DNA from: Lunularia cruciata
Lineage: Eukaryota; Streptophyta; Marchantiopsida; Lunulariales; Lunulariaceae
NCBI GenBank assembly: GCA_948567375.1
Contig: OX419756.1
Span: forward strand, 6,019,001-6,083,000
Length of the DNA stretch: 64,000 bases
Direction of reading: 5' to 3'
Under the pieces are notes generated by a model. It was not told where the DNA came from. It searched no databases and was given only the letters and a program-made list of their open reading frames with translations. This document shows positions 22,340 through 33,660 of this stretch, piece by piece (within the stretch, counting starts at the first letter, position 1; every line of letters begins with the position of its first letter). A program made the translations under genes and the position numbers.

Positions 22340-22990
22340 TACCAAATCCAAATTGTCGTGTGTATATACATTGCTACACAACATACATCGTTGTCAACAT
22401 CATACACAATAGAAGCACAACTCACACATATATCATACATAAACTCTAAAGTGCTTCAATAATCAGATCATTTACAACTCAAATCAATTGAACTCAGATC
22501 AATACTTGATCTGATCCTCAACAACTTACTAACAATTGGGCACTGATTATAGTCAGGCCACACTCACTCTAGCTAAGAAACTCCAAGTGACGCTTGCCGG
22601 CTTTCTGTCCACTCTAGCCAAGAACTCAAAAGCTCAACATCAAAGAAGTGAGCTCTCTGGAGCTACACTTCCAAGGTATATTCCTGATTTTGACCTAGGT
22701 CTCATCCCAATAGTCCCGCTGATGGCACACTCAACAGTGCAAGTGATAGTAGGCCCCACCATGAAGTCAGTACCCTAAACACAAAATCTGACCGTTGGAA
22801 AGTAGTCTATGAGTAACTGCCAAAATGCCTCTAACTACTAACACTATAACTCCAATGTCAGAGTAATCTAAATGTGACACTACAAATGGCGTGACAATTG
22901 TCATGCGTATATACATTGCTACACAACATACATCATTGTCAACATCATACACAATAGAAGCACAACTCACACATAAGTCATACATACACT
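22340..22990 (-). repeat. R-type LTR-like repeat, one whole unit plus the end of another
   Basis: An ~85-bp segment at 22350-22430 is repeated at 22903-22990 in the same orientation. On the minus strand the 22350-22898 unit starts TGTCACGCC and ends CACGACA, as an LTR would. Related sequence occurs at 34200-34580 (same orientation) and 53100-53450 (inverted). It may be the LTR of family D, because it lies directly beyond the D 3' end, but that link is not proven. Confidence 0.5.
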
Positions 22991-23184
22991 TAAAATTGCC
23001 ACAATTGCCTCACTAATTGGCAGTTAGGTCCCTCTAACTCCAGATAGCCATCTACTCCACGTATATGGTATACCCTATGATGGGCAAAGATTAGGAGGTC
23101 GGGTGCTATGGAGCCCTAATGTTAGTCGCTTGTCTGCAATCTATACCATATAAAGAATGAACTAGCTATAGGTCAAGTACATCT

Positions 23185-23409
23185 AGGACATAACCATTGT
23201 TCCTAAGGAACTATTGTGAGAGGAGGAGTCATACATGCCAAATGCCATCCTCTTGAATAGCTAGCACACACCAACATAATAGCAGCTCCACTAGAAGAGC
23301 CACATAACATACACCTCAAGCCTGCACGTACAAGTGCAAAGCTTGGGTCATAGTACCATAAATTTTTGGGAGGTGGCATCATGCACAATTGCGCACATGA
23401 TCCTTCCAA
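23185..23409 (-). pseudogene. Family D C-terminal PHD finger
   Basis: The minus-strand reading GLRCMLCGSSSG...MLVCASYSRGWHLACMTPPLTIVP, followed after a frameshift by EQWLCPRC, reproduces the C4HC3 PHD-finger pattern. It has CxxC, then CxxC with the second cysteine now tyrosine, GWHxxC, PPL, and a terminal WxCPxC. PHD fingers read histone H3 tails. It lies after the integrase C-terminal region, where chromoviruses carry a chromodomain, so it may do a comparable targeting job. That role is inferred. Confidence 0.7.
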
Positions 23410-24600
23410 ACAACACCATCACGTCCCTTAAACACAAGGACTCCAGTTGGCAAAATCTCACGCACTCTCAAGATAGTGTGACCTATCAAAACATCAAGTG
23501 TCATCAATGCTATCTGCTATAGATAGACATAGTCTCCTGGATGAAATCGATGGATCGAGTGTCTATAACCTCCTCCTCAAATGGTGGCATAGCGTAAAGT
23601 ATCTCTATGTTGAGCAATTGCCAAGTTCTCAAAGACCATTGGCATCACTCTCTGAAAGATCTTTGCCTGTTGAGAACATGCATTCATCCATACATCTGGG
23701 TCATCCAAGTCCAAGTATACAGTAGCATCTCAAAAAATGGCTATAGGTAAATCTGGATCTTATCCATAGAGTAGAAGGTACGGAGAGAAGGATGCTAAGG
23801 AGGCTTGTCGACTAAATCAATAGCCCATGGCCAACCAAGGTAATTGGAGATCTCAATCTCCTAAGTGGTCTCTCTGCAAACTATACATCTGCAATCCTTT
23901 CTTCACTGTCTGAACCACTCTCTTTGCTAAGCCATCTGCCTCAGGGTGATCTTGGCAGGTAGTACGGTGATCAATCAAAGCCTTGTCACACAAGACTTGA
24001 AACTTTTCCAAGAACTTTATACCCTGATCAGTCAAAACCTCACTGGTGCACCAAAATGACTAAGAACTCAATCCATGAACGAGTGACCTATCCCTTCACT
24101 AGACTTGTCAGGAAGTGCCACCAACTCAATCCACTTGGAGAACTGCTCCACCATCACCAAGACATACCGATGATGTCTCACAATCAGCGATAAAGGTCCA
24201 GCAAAGTCCAAACTCCAACGATAACCCAATCTCATGATAAGTATGGGTGTAATTGTAGTGTAGGAGCATTGAATGATGCTCTAACTCGGTCAAAAACCAC
24301 ACATCTGGCAACAAAATATTGTATCTTGGTTTTCATACTGTGCCACCAATAATGACTCTAGAGTACGCTGTATGTATGCTTTACTCCAAAATGTCATAGC
24401 TCCTCATGAGCATGACGGACAAATGGTGGTCTCTAAGATGGAAGTGGTACTACTCACACTCTACCATCCTCCCATACATGCAAAAGGTGTCTACCCTCTA
24501 ATCTGAACCGTTTGGCTTGCTAAAGAACATGGTCTCTCTCCTTGGCCCCAACTGTGCCACCCACAACACCAGTGCAAAAATAGTCCATCACTAAGACATC
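23410..24600 (-). pseudogene. Family D integrase
   Basis: 23853-24035 reads MTDQGIKFLEKF followed by DHPEADGLAKRVVQTVKKGL, the second half of the integrase catalytic core with the D and E of DDE. Downstream frames read LPWLAMGYRFSRQASL and RHSIHRFHPGDYVYL, the C-terminal integrase region. Further upstream at 24126-24314 the core start is broken. Confidence 0.75.
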
Positions 24601-24612
24601 ATCATGAACGTC

Positions 24613-26729
24613 TCACTGAACTGTGCCAATATCTTCACTCTCTGGATCTATGACCTCAATATCTCCTCTTGTATGCGTTGAGAGAGATACCACCAAAGCC
24701 TTGGAAAATATACAAAGAAAGGCAAATGCATGCCAACTTGGCACCATCTCCTCATCTGTCTCACCATGCCAATGTGCTCCGGTCTGATCCTGCCAATTGG
24801 GACATGGGTTTCTACTCAACCTATTCGCATCACGGTTCACCACTCCAAGTCTATGAACAACCATAAAATCATACTCTTGTAAAATCAGAGCCCATCGTGC
24901 AAGCTTCCTTGAAAGCTTGTCGGACTCCAACAACCACTTCAGCGGCTGATGATCAGTGATGAGTGTGAAGGGGTTACCAAATAGGTAACATCAAAAATGT
25001 GCTACTGCCCAAACTGTTGCCAAGCACTCTCCCTCATATGAACTATACTTCACCTCCACTGAATTGTTGGAGCGACTAGCATAGGCCACCACAAACTCCT
25101 TCCCCTCATAATCATGTTGGGTGAGCACTACTCCAAGCTCCAACATACTCCAATCAATATGAACCTGAAATGGTCATCCTTTGATTGGTCTCCTCAAAAT
25201 AGGAGCAAATGTCAACCTCTCATTGAGCTCTACAAAAGCTCTCTCTTGCTCATCTTCCCAACACCACTCTTGTGTAAGCTTTGTCAGCTTCGTGAAGGCC
25301 TTGGCAATACCACTAAATCCTCTAACATAGCAGTGATAGAAGTTTGTCAACCCAAGAAATGCTTGCACTCTGCTCACATCCATAGCCGAGGAATATGCAC
25401 AATAGCCTCCACCTTGGTCTACTAAACACCTTGTCCTCCGGGGTAAATAATATGACCCAAATACTCAACCTGCTCATGGAAGAACCTACACTTCCCAAGA
25501 TGTAATTTGAGTCCATGAGATCTAAACCTCTCAAACACCTCCAACAACTATCTCTCATGCTCCTCCACAGAAGTGCTATAGACCAAAATTTCATCAATAT
25601 AGCACCGAGAAAAATCCAATCCAGCTAGGATCCTATCCATGACCCTCTAGAACTGTAACACCCATTTGTGCATGTGTGTGGTATTGTGATATTTAGCTTG
25701 GTATTACAAGTACTTAAGAGATATTATTTATATAGAGATAAAGGATGGTTCTATATTAGTCATGGTTAGCTAAAGTTAGTCATAGCTAAGATAGATGGGA
25801 CCTTACTTTAGAGGAAGTAGAAAAGATGAGCACCACTATTTTGGATTTTAGTGTGTTGACTTGGTATTATTCCTAGGTGTTTGGCTTTGGGGAAAGAGTT
25901 GAGAACTCTTGGGCCCGCAAGCCTTTTGTTTTGGATTCTTCTTTAGTCCAAGGATAGCCCATGTGAAGGAATCCTTGCTTTAGTGGTTGGGTCAAGATAA
26001 GGGGAATATGCCCATGTGAATGGATATTCCTTTCTACTTTTTGACTTTACTTGACTTTTAGTCTAGTAACTTGAGTTACTACGGTAAATAGTAACTTTGG
26101 TACGTAACTATTTCACAAGTATATAAACAAGGGGTGAGGAGGTACTCATCATCCTTTCATTTGCAACTATCTCTCTCTCATTGAGTTCTCTAGTGAGCAA
26201 TGTCTTGAGTCTTGGAGTGTTAGCCTTGGAGGAGTATGATGGAGTTGGGGTTCCTTGCCTTCTTAGTCCATGGTGCGCTACCATAATAGCCATCAGAGGT
26301 TCATCCTGAGTGAGAGACAGGCCGGCTCACAGAACTCAGCAGGAGCATTCTTTAACCCAAACGGTGAGAACCTCCACTGATATAATACATCCTTGCCGTG
26401 AGGATCAATAGTCCAGAATGTTGTCTGGGACTTATCTTCCTCTCTGATCGGCAACTGATGGTATCTTGCTTGAAGATCCAAAGTACTAAAGACCTTTGCA
26501 TGCCCAATTGCATCAAAAATATCCTCCGGTGTAGGCATGGTATATCGATCAGCCCTGGTCTGTTGATTGATAGGACGGTAATCTCCACACATCCGCCTAT
26601 CTGTGTAGTTGCCATGCATATCCTTCTTGGCTGCATCACTATCACTGATGCATACTCTCCTTGTGAAATCTCCACCAAACTAGCCTCAAAAAGGTCACTA
26701 CTCTGGCTCTGAATCAATGTCCTCTTCAT
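24613..26729 (-). pseudogene. Family D reverse transcriptase and RNase H, interrupted by a solo LTR
   Basis: 26293-26619 reads RRMCGDYRPINQQT, VFSTLDLQARYHQLPI and FSPFGLKNAPAEF, the RT fingers and palm. Immediately after PAEF a family A LTR (25654-26330) is inserted. On its other side the reading resumes as RVMDRILAGLDFSRCYIDEILVYST, the YxDD region with the second aspartate changed to glutamate. 25174-25383 is the connection (VQAFLGLTNFYHCYV). 24613-24933 is the RNase H end (LSRKLARWALILQEYDF). Confidence 0.85.
25654..26330 (+). repeat. Solo LTR of family A inside the family D reverse transcriptase
   Basis: The 677-bp LTR starts TGTAACACCC and ends GGCTCAC(A). It is inverted relative to 5908-6594. 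AGAAC at 25649-25653 and 26331-26335 flanks it and is the target duplication; whether it is AGAAC or GAAC depends on whether the LTR ends AC or CA. The disrupted RT reading joins cleanly across it, which fixes the insertion point. Confidence 0.92.
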
Positions 26730-27269
26730 ATCAATATGGACATCAAAAAATTGGTGTACTGCTAATCAGCTCAATCTGTATACTAGGTCACTTCAGAGCA
26801 CCCAAATCCTTCATATTCGAGGCAAAATAACTCGTGTGGCTCCTCAAGAACCTCTAAACCCTCCATCTTTCCTTTCCAATAAGCTTGGGTCCAAGATCTA
26901 GCTCCCAAGTATCCTCTGTAACTATCGTAGGAGTGGAAGACGTACTAGCTGGCTGCTACAGTGGGCCCTTGGGAGCAATAGTGTCATGCCTCCGACAACT
27001 AGGAGTCCCAACCTCTGTGTGAAAAACTCCCTCCACTCTGGCTACAAGCCCCACACGTCCTCTAGTTGCATCCCAAGTGGACCAAGGGTGTAATCCAAGT
27101 AGCCCACGCTCACCTGGATGGACTCCAAGTAGACCACTCTCCCTAGTAGCTATTGGCTATGTCCTAAGAATACCATGTCCACTCGGTCCATTACCCCTAG
27201 CATGTGCCTGAATTGTCTTAATAGGCACAAGGCTCACAAGTGTCCGAGTAGTGATGCCTATCAAGCACA

Positions 27270-28260
27270 TCCTACGCTGCTCTACCAAGCCAAGGCTCAT
27301 AATCCAGGTCAAACAATTCAGGTCCATAGCCTAACCTAACACCTGACACATGGATGCCTCTGACACTATTGGAACAGCAGTAATATAGGTGCAAAAACCC
27401 ATCGCCCGCTCTCTCTCATCAGCGTTGGGCTCCACCAATTGTTGTAATTGTGAGTCCTAAATAAGTCCAAGTCCTCCCTCTCCAAAAGCATGAGAGCTTG
27501 AGAAACTCATGAGTGTGGGAGATGTGGCTCTAGGCTGTCCAACTAGGTTCACCATTGCCATAGGTGACCTATCAGCCACTACTATTGTTTGAGACTAACG
27601 CCCAACATCCAAGATATCATCAACAAGGATGTGGTCAAGTCGCTGAATCCCATCATAAGCACATTGTAAAACCTCTCTAGATAAGAGGTTCAACTACCAA
27701 AGATGAAGAGAATGAGCCCTTGATCCCACTCTGGCTGCATCTAACAATATAGCAGGTCCTATCTAAGAATAGACCTCATGTGTACTCACCACCACTCTAG
27801 TGCAAGAATCACCTATCAAAGGAACGTTCTCCAATATGTAAGCTAGAGAAACAGATTGATGAACCTACAGATGTTGTAGTATCCGTAACATCTCCCAAAA
27901 CACACCAAAACAAAGATCCTAAAGACCCAAACCTCGGCCCGCACATGTATGTCCCTAACATGGTCATCCAAAATCACCAAGTGAATAGGCTCATGTCTCT
28001 CCAGATCATGCACCCCCAATAAAGAAATGTCTGTTGGTATGACCTTCTGGTAACCTCTAACTGCTGACATTGGTAATAACTCCGGATACCGATAGGCCAA
28101 GTATGCCATATGATGTAGAGAGACTTGCCTAGCAGTCTCATCTCTCTCTACATACAAGTACCTTTGTACTCGTATACCCGCCTATAATACCGCAACTAGT
28201 CTGGTGTTCGGTGCTAATCCCACCAAACAACTCCAATGACATATCTCCTCTACTGGATAT
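27270..28260 (-). pseudogene. Family D C5-cytosine DNA methyltransferase domain
   Basis: Ordered motifs on the minus strand: SLELFGGIST (motif I, cofactor binding, about 28211-28241); YLYVERDETARQ (motif II, before the cofactor acidic residue region); a damaged motif IV near 27944-27970, where D' reads PCQ; YWRTFL or, in the next frame, ILENVPLIG (motif VI ENV, 27812-27837); VGSRAHSLHLW (motif VIII, 27708-27738); ERERAMGF (motif IX region, 27389-27412); and QVLG-AMDLNCL (motif X, 27314-27342). The full set in correct order makes the family assignment firm. It lies between protease and RT in the polyprotein. Stops at tryptophan and glutamine codons and one-base shifts inactivate it. Confidence 0.88.
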
Positions 28261-28399
28261 TGCCAAGCAATGAGTGTGGTATCTAGAGGTGTCAAAGTAA
28301 TCGACTCTGGAGGCTCATCCTCACACTCATCTATCGATGCTACAAAGGCTCCACTCTAAGCCTATTGCACCAACTGATCTGCATGTTGCTATAACACCT

Positions 28400-29455
28400 C
28401 CTCTGAACTCCACAATGGAACATCCAAGGTGGATGGAACAATCTCACTTGTACTCCAAATCCGATTGATCTCCTCTAGTATTGGAGTATCTTTTGCATGG
28501 GTGTTCCATTCCAACAAGTCACCAGGCCAAGTAATTGCACCACAAAAAGCTAAAGTTGATGTTGCCATGGTCCCAAACTGTAGTGAGCCAAGACTGTCAC
28601 TACTAAAGTGTACTAGTAGGAGACATACATGTCCCTCACCAGACTGCTAACTTGGTCTATAGGAGGTTGTCTCCTCCCAATAGTTAATACTAAAACCCAT
28701 GGAGTATAACACTGCTCCCCCAACTAGCACATCATATGACTCAGCTATTGTTGCAATAGCTTGAGCTCTCACCACCAAGCTATCAGTTGGATGACCAGGC
28801 TAAACTTGGACAACAAGCTCCCCATGTATGATGTATTGTGTTAAACCACCACCTAGAGATGTTTGGATCTGAAATGAACACCTCTCCACATTGGTCTTCC
28901 GTTACTCCAGACCAACTACTGCAGCCTTCCCCAAACATAAGAGGTTGTGCACCAAAGTCTAACAAGACTCTCTATGGTGTATAGACCTTCCCTAAAGGTC
29001 CCACCAAATGGAAAATCCCCCTTTGGTTATCCAATAGGACAACACCAAGTGTGAACCGCACTCTCTCAAAGGCCGGTCTAGTTGGCAACTCCTCCAGTCT
29101 AGCCATTGCTACCTACCATAAGCTATTGGTCATTGAACGGATCTCATGCTCCTCAACCAAGTCAGCTCCACTACCAACCACCTCTGCTCTAGTAGTAAGA
29201 ACCACATCATCTCTACTCTCATAAAGCATGGCAGCCAACCGGAACATTGGAGTTGGATCAACTTCCTTTGTAAACATATCATTGGCTGAAAACAAAGGGC
29301 ACCGCATAATCAGCTGAGCCGCCCCCAACATCATGCTGGACTCAGTCTGCGTAGTAGCAGGTAGTTGACTAGCAGGTAGTCCATCATGCACTCCATCACT
29401 ACCTACCACACTTGCATTGGGACATCTAGGAGCCATGGATATCATCTGCAATGCC
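28400..29455 (-). pseudogene. Family D protease and upstream linker
   Basis: At about 28930-28970 the minus strand reads RVLLDFGAQPLMFGEGC, an aspartic-protease active site (LLDxGAQP). Downstream frames between 28450 and 28780 carry weaker protease-like remnants and a linker ending PPESITLTPLDTTLIAW just before the methyltransferase. 29113-29451 is a linker (DVVLTTRAEVVGSGADLVEE) also found in D' at 14637-14837. Confidence 0.65.
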
Positions 29456-31723
29456 TACAACTCAAGACCCCTCCTTTGACACCACAAGTGGAGACAATGT
29501 GGAGTTCACCTATAATGCCTTCCATAGGGCAATGGGTGGTGACTTCACCCCATGTATTTGTATTTAAGGACATTTGGACCACACCCTCACAATCATAAGA
29601 GAGGAGGTTCTTGAGTGTAGAGAAGGGGAAGGGTTTAAGGAGACAACTCTCCTAAGACCTAGATGAAGTAATTCCGGCTTCAATGGCTATTGCTAAAATT
29701 GTAGAAGCATCTGAAGTTTTGGGTGGTGGAAGATTGGTGAGGGAGAAGTGAATGTCAAAATCCTTACCAAGACTCCATGAATACGCAACCACATATTTGT
29801 GACCACCAATAAGATTGGGAAGTAGCCCCAACATTGCAATAGAGAGGAATGAGAGCCAGTCTGACTCCACCATACTACAAGGAGCTAGACTAGATTATCT
29901 TGTGAATTACCCACCCTTGTCAACCTAGGTTGTTCACATGTTGGGGTTGGTATTAAAAGCCATGGAGGACCTATTGCGTGTGTGTTAGGACAATGACACC
30001 CGACCGTGATAGATTACAAGTGCTTGATAGAGTTTCTACACTATCATATTCAAAAGACCGTTTGGGAGAAGTTGGGAGTAAAGAAGAGTTGACCAAGGTC
30101 ATGTTGGCATTGCATGCCTAGAGGCTCAACTAGTTGAGCTCAAAAGGCATTGCCAATACCAAGTTGAACCAATTGGAGGCTCATGAGCTTTTGCCGTTTA
30201 GAGGGAGTTCATGGTCACGAGAGGGAGAAGTAATCATCATAATCAAACTTCAATGAGTTAGACCAAACAAGGAGAAATGGTCCTAAGTGCCTACTCATTG
30301 CAATTTTTTGAGTTGGAGGATGCTCCCACAAAAAAGGATATGAAATTACAACAAGCTAAAGGGGAGCGAGACATCTTGTCCTCAAACCACAAGGTGTGGA
30401 AGAAGGATAGTAACACCTTGTTGGAACAATACCTAACAAAGTTATGCCTAGTCAAGGCTAAGATTGCAATGATGAAGGTTGGTACTACCAAGTGCAAACA
30501 AGCTTTTTTAGACTACAAGGCAACCTAAGAAGACAAGCTAAAGGAGAAGGAAGAGTAGATAGACCTGATAAAGAAGTAATATTAGGGCAAGACAATCAAT
30601 CTCCTGATTGGATTCCAATTTGCTAACACTTAAGGAGAGATCCAAGCATCATAGTGAGGAGATGAAGAAGAAGGAGCAATTGAGTGCTAAAGATGAGGAG
30701 GTGGTATCTCTCAAGCGGGGACTAAAAGTTCTCTAGTGTAATAATATGGAGTTTATACATAAGTCAGTTGAGACTAAGGAAGTAGCAACTTGGCCAAATT
30801 AGCCAAGAGTTATAAGAATATTCTAGAAGCATCTAGGAAGCTACTTGGTACCTTCCAAGTATTGGATAATGTGCATGCAAAGTGGTGAATTCTTGGGAAG
30901 CTTCTTGACTAGCTTAGCTTGCACACCAAGTAGGTAGTTTCTATAAAGAAGCTTTTTGGAAAGCTTCCAACTAGCTTAGCTTGCATGCCAGGTAGACTAC
31001 TTCTAGAAGAAGCTTCTTGAGAAGCTTCTTGGTTAGCTTGGCTTCCACTCCAATAAGGTTTCTTTTAGGAAACTTCTCAAGAGCCTTGTATGCTCCTGTA
31101 AACACCAAAGCCCAAGTTCATGCTAGCGCATTTGGAGTTTCTCTCATTCAAGAGTCTTAATATGATATATCACCTTGATCTTCCATTCTCCTATTTCTCT
31201 CCTTGGTCTTTTACATCCACAATCAAAATTCCAAAGATAAGCATGCACTCAATGTAGAAGTGAAGAAGGCTTGGATGCACATTGAGGAACTGACCATGAA
31301 CGTTAGTGGCCACAAGGACCGTGAGCAAGTCCTCCATGTGCAAAATAAGGTTGGAGGTAGATATGGAGATGCAATCCATCTAAGATACTTTGGATGAGGA
31401 GTAAATAAGTGTGATCACAATAGTGGAGGACATTGCACACCAGTCAAAAGCACATGTGGGAGTAGTGGCATTGATCCAAGTTCACTATGCAAAGCTCTAG
31501 GAGTTGAAGTTGGAGATACATGCCTTAGGAACAAATAAGTATTCAACTAAGCAATTGACCAAATTGGACAAGAAGTTGCAGAAGTATATTGATAACAAAT
31601 TCAACAACATCTTAACCAAGATCAGCCAAGAGCTTGAAGAATACAAAGAGCATGTGGATGAACTAATCTTGAATTACACGGGAGAATATGCATCAAGGAA
31701 GCCCAATGGGTCAAGGAAGTAGA
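29456..31723 (+). pseudogene. Unrecognised coiled-coil coding remnant split by a family C LTR
   Basis: Plus-strand open pieces at 30277-30528, 31203-31397 and 31504-31722 are rich in Lys, Glu and Leu and look like one long coiled-coil protein (KDMKLQQAKGERDIL, KKLQKYIDNKFNNIL, SQELEEYKEHVDELIL). The pieces are separated by stops and by the LTR at 30737-31215. The family is unknown to me; a transposon-encoded structural protein is the likeliest source given the context. No catalytic domain is visible. Confidence 0.4.
30737..31215 (+). repeat. Family C LTR (solo or truncated), plus orientation
   Basis: It starts TGTAATAATATGGAG and ends GGTCTTTTACA, the inverse of 8319-8740, and has the same AGAAGCTTCT-type palindromes. 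Flanks TCTAG and TCCAC are not a clean target duplication (3 of 5 match). Confidence 0.8.
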
Positions 31724-33660
31724 GATTTGTTGTACCCATGTACATATGTAAGATAAGTTACACCCTTGGGGTGCAATTGTTATAAAATGACCATCAGAGT
31801 AATACAACCATCAGAGTCATGTCATTGGAGTCAAACCTCATTGTGGTGGGAGACCATCATTGTCAAACATCTTCATGATGGCTTGCTTGCAAGGATATGA
31901 CGGTTGTAGGAGAACAATGTATATATAAGGAGGAGGATGGTCATGTACAAGAGAATATTTTTGCCAATGCCATGTCATCAAGACCACTCTTCCAATGCCT
32001 AGCTAGAGGTCAATAATTGGTAGAGTGTATAGTGGGTGCCTGTTGTAGGTAGCCATGTTGCAACATTAATTGGTTAAGATAGAGTAGATATGTTAGGGTT
32101 AGTATCAATTGGTTAAGAGCTTAATTTAGGGATCATAGCATTGCACAACCATGGATGCGCCCCATTACTTTGTGGTAGAAATTATAAGGGAGATCACTCC
32201 AACATAATACAAGTTCAATATTTGGTTGTTCATCTAAGTGCAGTTCAACTCATGCTTGTGAAAAATTCCAAGCTTCATCATTTCATTATCCTTATTTGTA
32301 TGAGTGGTCAAGTTGTGGTTTTTTGTGTATGCATGAATGGGATTTTGTATTAGAGACAGCGCAATAAGGACCTCTATGATCCTTCATGTGTTGATGTAAG
32401 TATTTGTGTATGATTCGTAATTGTTAGATGGAGTAGTGGTGAGGAACTCAAAGTAAGAATGGAATTGTTGAGATAAGGGAAGGTAATCAGGCTTGACCAG
32501 GGCTTTGGATCCTTGGATGTTCTAAAGGATCAAGGCAATATGCTGACCGGCCACAAGGGCTGTGAGTGTCATAAAGTACCACTTGTAACAAAAAGCCCCT
32601 CTAGTGAAACCTACAATATAGTGGTAGAGTACACCTTTTTGGAAGGGTAGAATGTTCTCATTGGTGTTGTTGTATGCACGGTCTAGGTAATTGTGAGGGT
32701 ATAGACCTTTGGGGACCAATGACCTTCAATATAGACTAAACTATCACCTTCAAGAGCCAAGTTGACAGTACATCTTTTGTTAATGTGATTTGAGTGTTTG
32801 AATTCTTTTTTGTATTATGGCACTATGGAGGTGTAGTTTCTTTTTTGGGAACTGTCCAGCTCAAGAAGATAAAGTGGCACAATAGACAACATGTGCGCTC
32901 CTCTGGCTGGACCTCACCAATATTACCTATAGGTTGTAGCACTTTGAGATATCATTTAGTCATCTATCCCCAATGTGTTGGATAATTTGCTCCTATATTT
33001 TCACTCTGACTTGTGGCCAGGCCAATTTTGATCATCTTCACGCAAAGAGCATGATTGCATCATTTTACATGCATTCTCACATGCTCAATGCACCTAGTTA
33101 GCTGCATGCAAGGTATGATTTCCCAAAAATGACTCCGATTTGCCATAACATCACCATCTCATTAGTGCCAAGAGGCTTGCGTCACAATCTTGGGCAAAAA
33201 GTGAGGTCCGTAGGGCCCCAAAAAGTGCCTTCACCGAGACTCTTTGGCCCAAAGTGCACAACACCTCTCATAGAAAGTCTTGTACCAAACAAGAATTTCT
33301 TTTATGTGTAAATTTTTGATCAAATTTTTGCGCTTCCACATTGTTTGTTAGAAAAAGCATATAAGGCCAATAAACATATACCAAAAAAATATTTGTATAA
33401 AAATATACTTTTTTATCAAAATATTCCTGGTAATATATTATTTTTTATAAATATAGAATTAAATAGTTATGTATTTAGAATAAAATGGAGCTTATTATAT
33501 TAAGTTAGTTTATCTTTTATTCAATTTTATTTTATTTTAAATTCTTTATTTCAAAGACAAAGTAATATTGTTTTCTTTCATGCCTAATCATTTCCAAACC
33601 TTGTTCTTGTGGAAATTATCTGTTCTCACCAATTATACTATTAATAAGTCGACATTGGGT
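31724..33660. other. Non-coding, transposon-derived or intergenic stretch
   Basis: No domain or convincing reading frame is visible. 33300-33600 is strongly AT-rich with runs of A and T. Short frames here have no recognisable content. Confidence 0.5.

Larger units (their letters stand above)
22991..29455 (-). mobile_element. Family D retrotransposon encoding a DNA methyltransferase and a PHD finger
   Basis: Minus-strand order from 29455 is linker, aspartic protease (about 28940), C5-cytosine DNA methyltransferase (27270-28260), reverse transcriptase (about 25174-26729, interrupted by a family A solo LTR), RNase H (24613-24933), integrase (23410-24035) and a PHD finger (23200-23409). The gag end is missing at 29455, where unrelated plus-strand coding debris begins. 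The partner copy D' (7443-15678) supplies the gag region. Many stops and frameshifts make it non-functional. Methyltransferase capture by retrotransposons has been reported in charophyte algae and dinoflagellates, which is the precedent I know of. Confidence 0.85.

Noticed and set aside
33300-33600. AT-rich stretch as a possible replication origin or scaffold attachment region
   Set aside because: Only base composition supports it; no specific motif was found.
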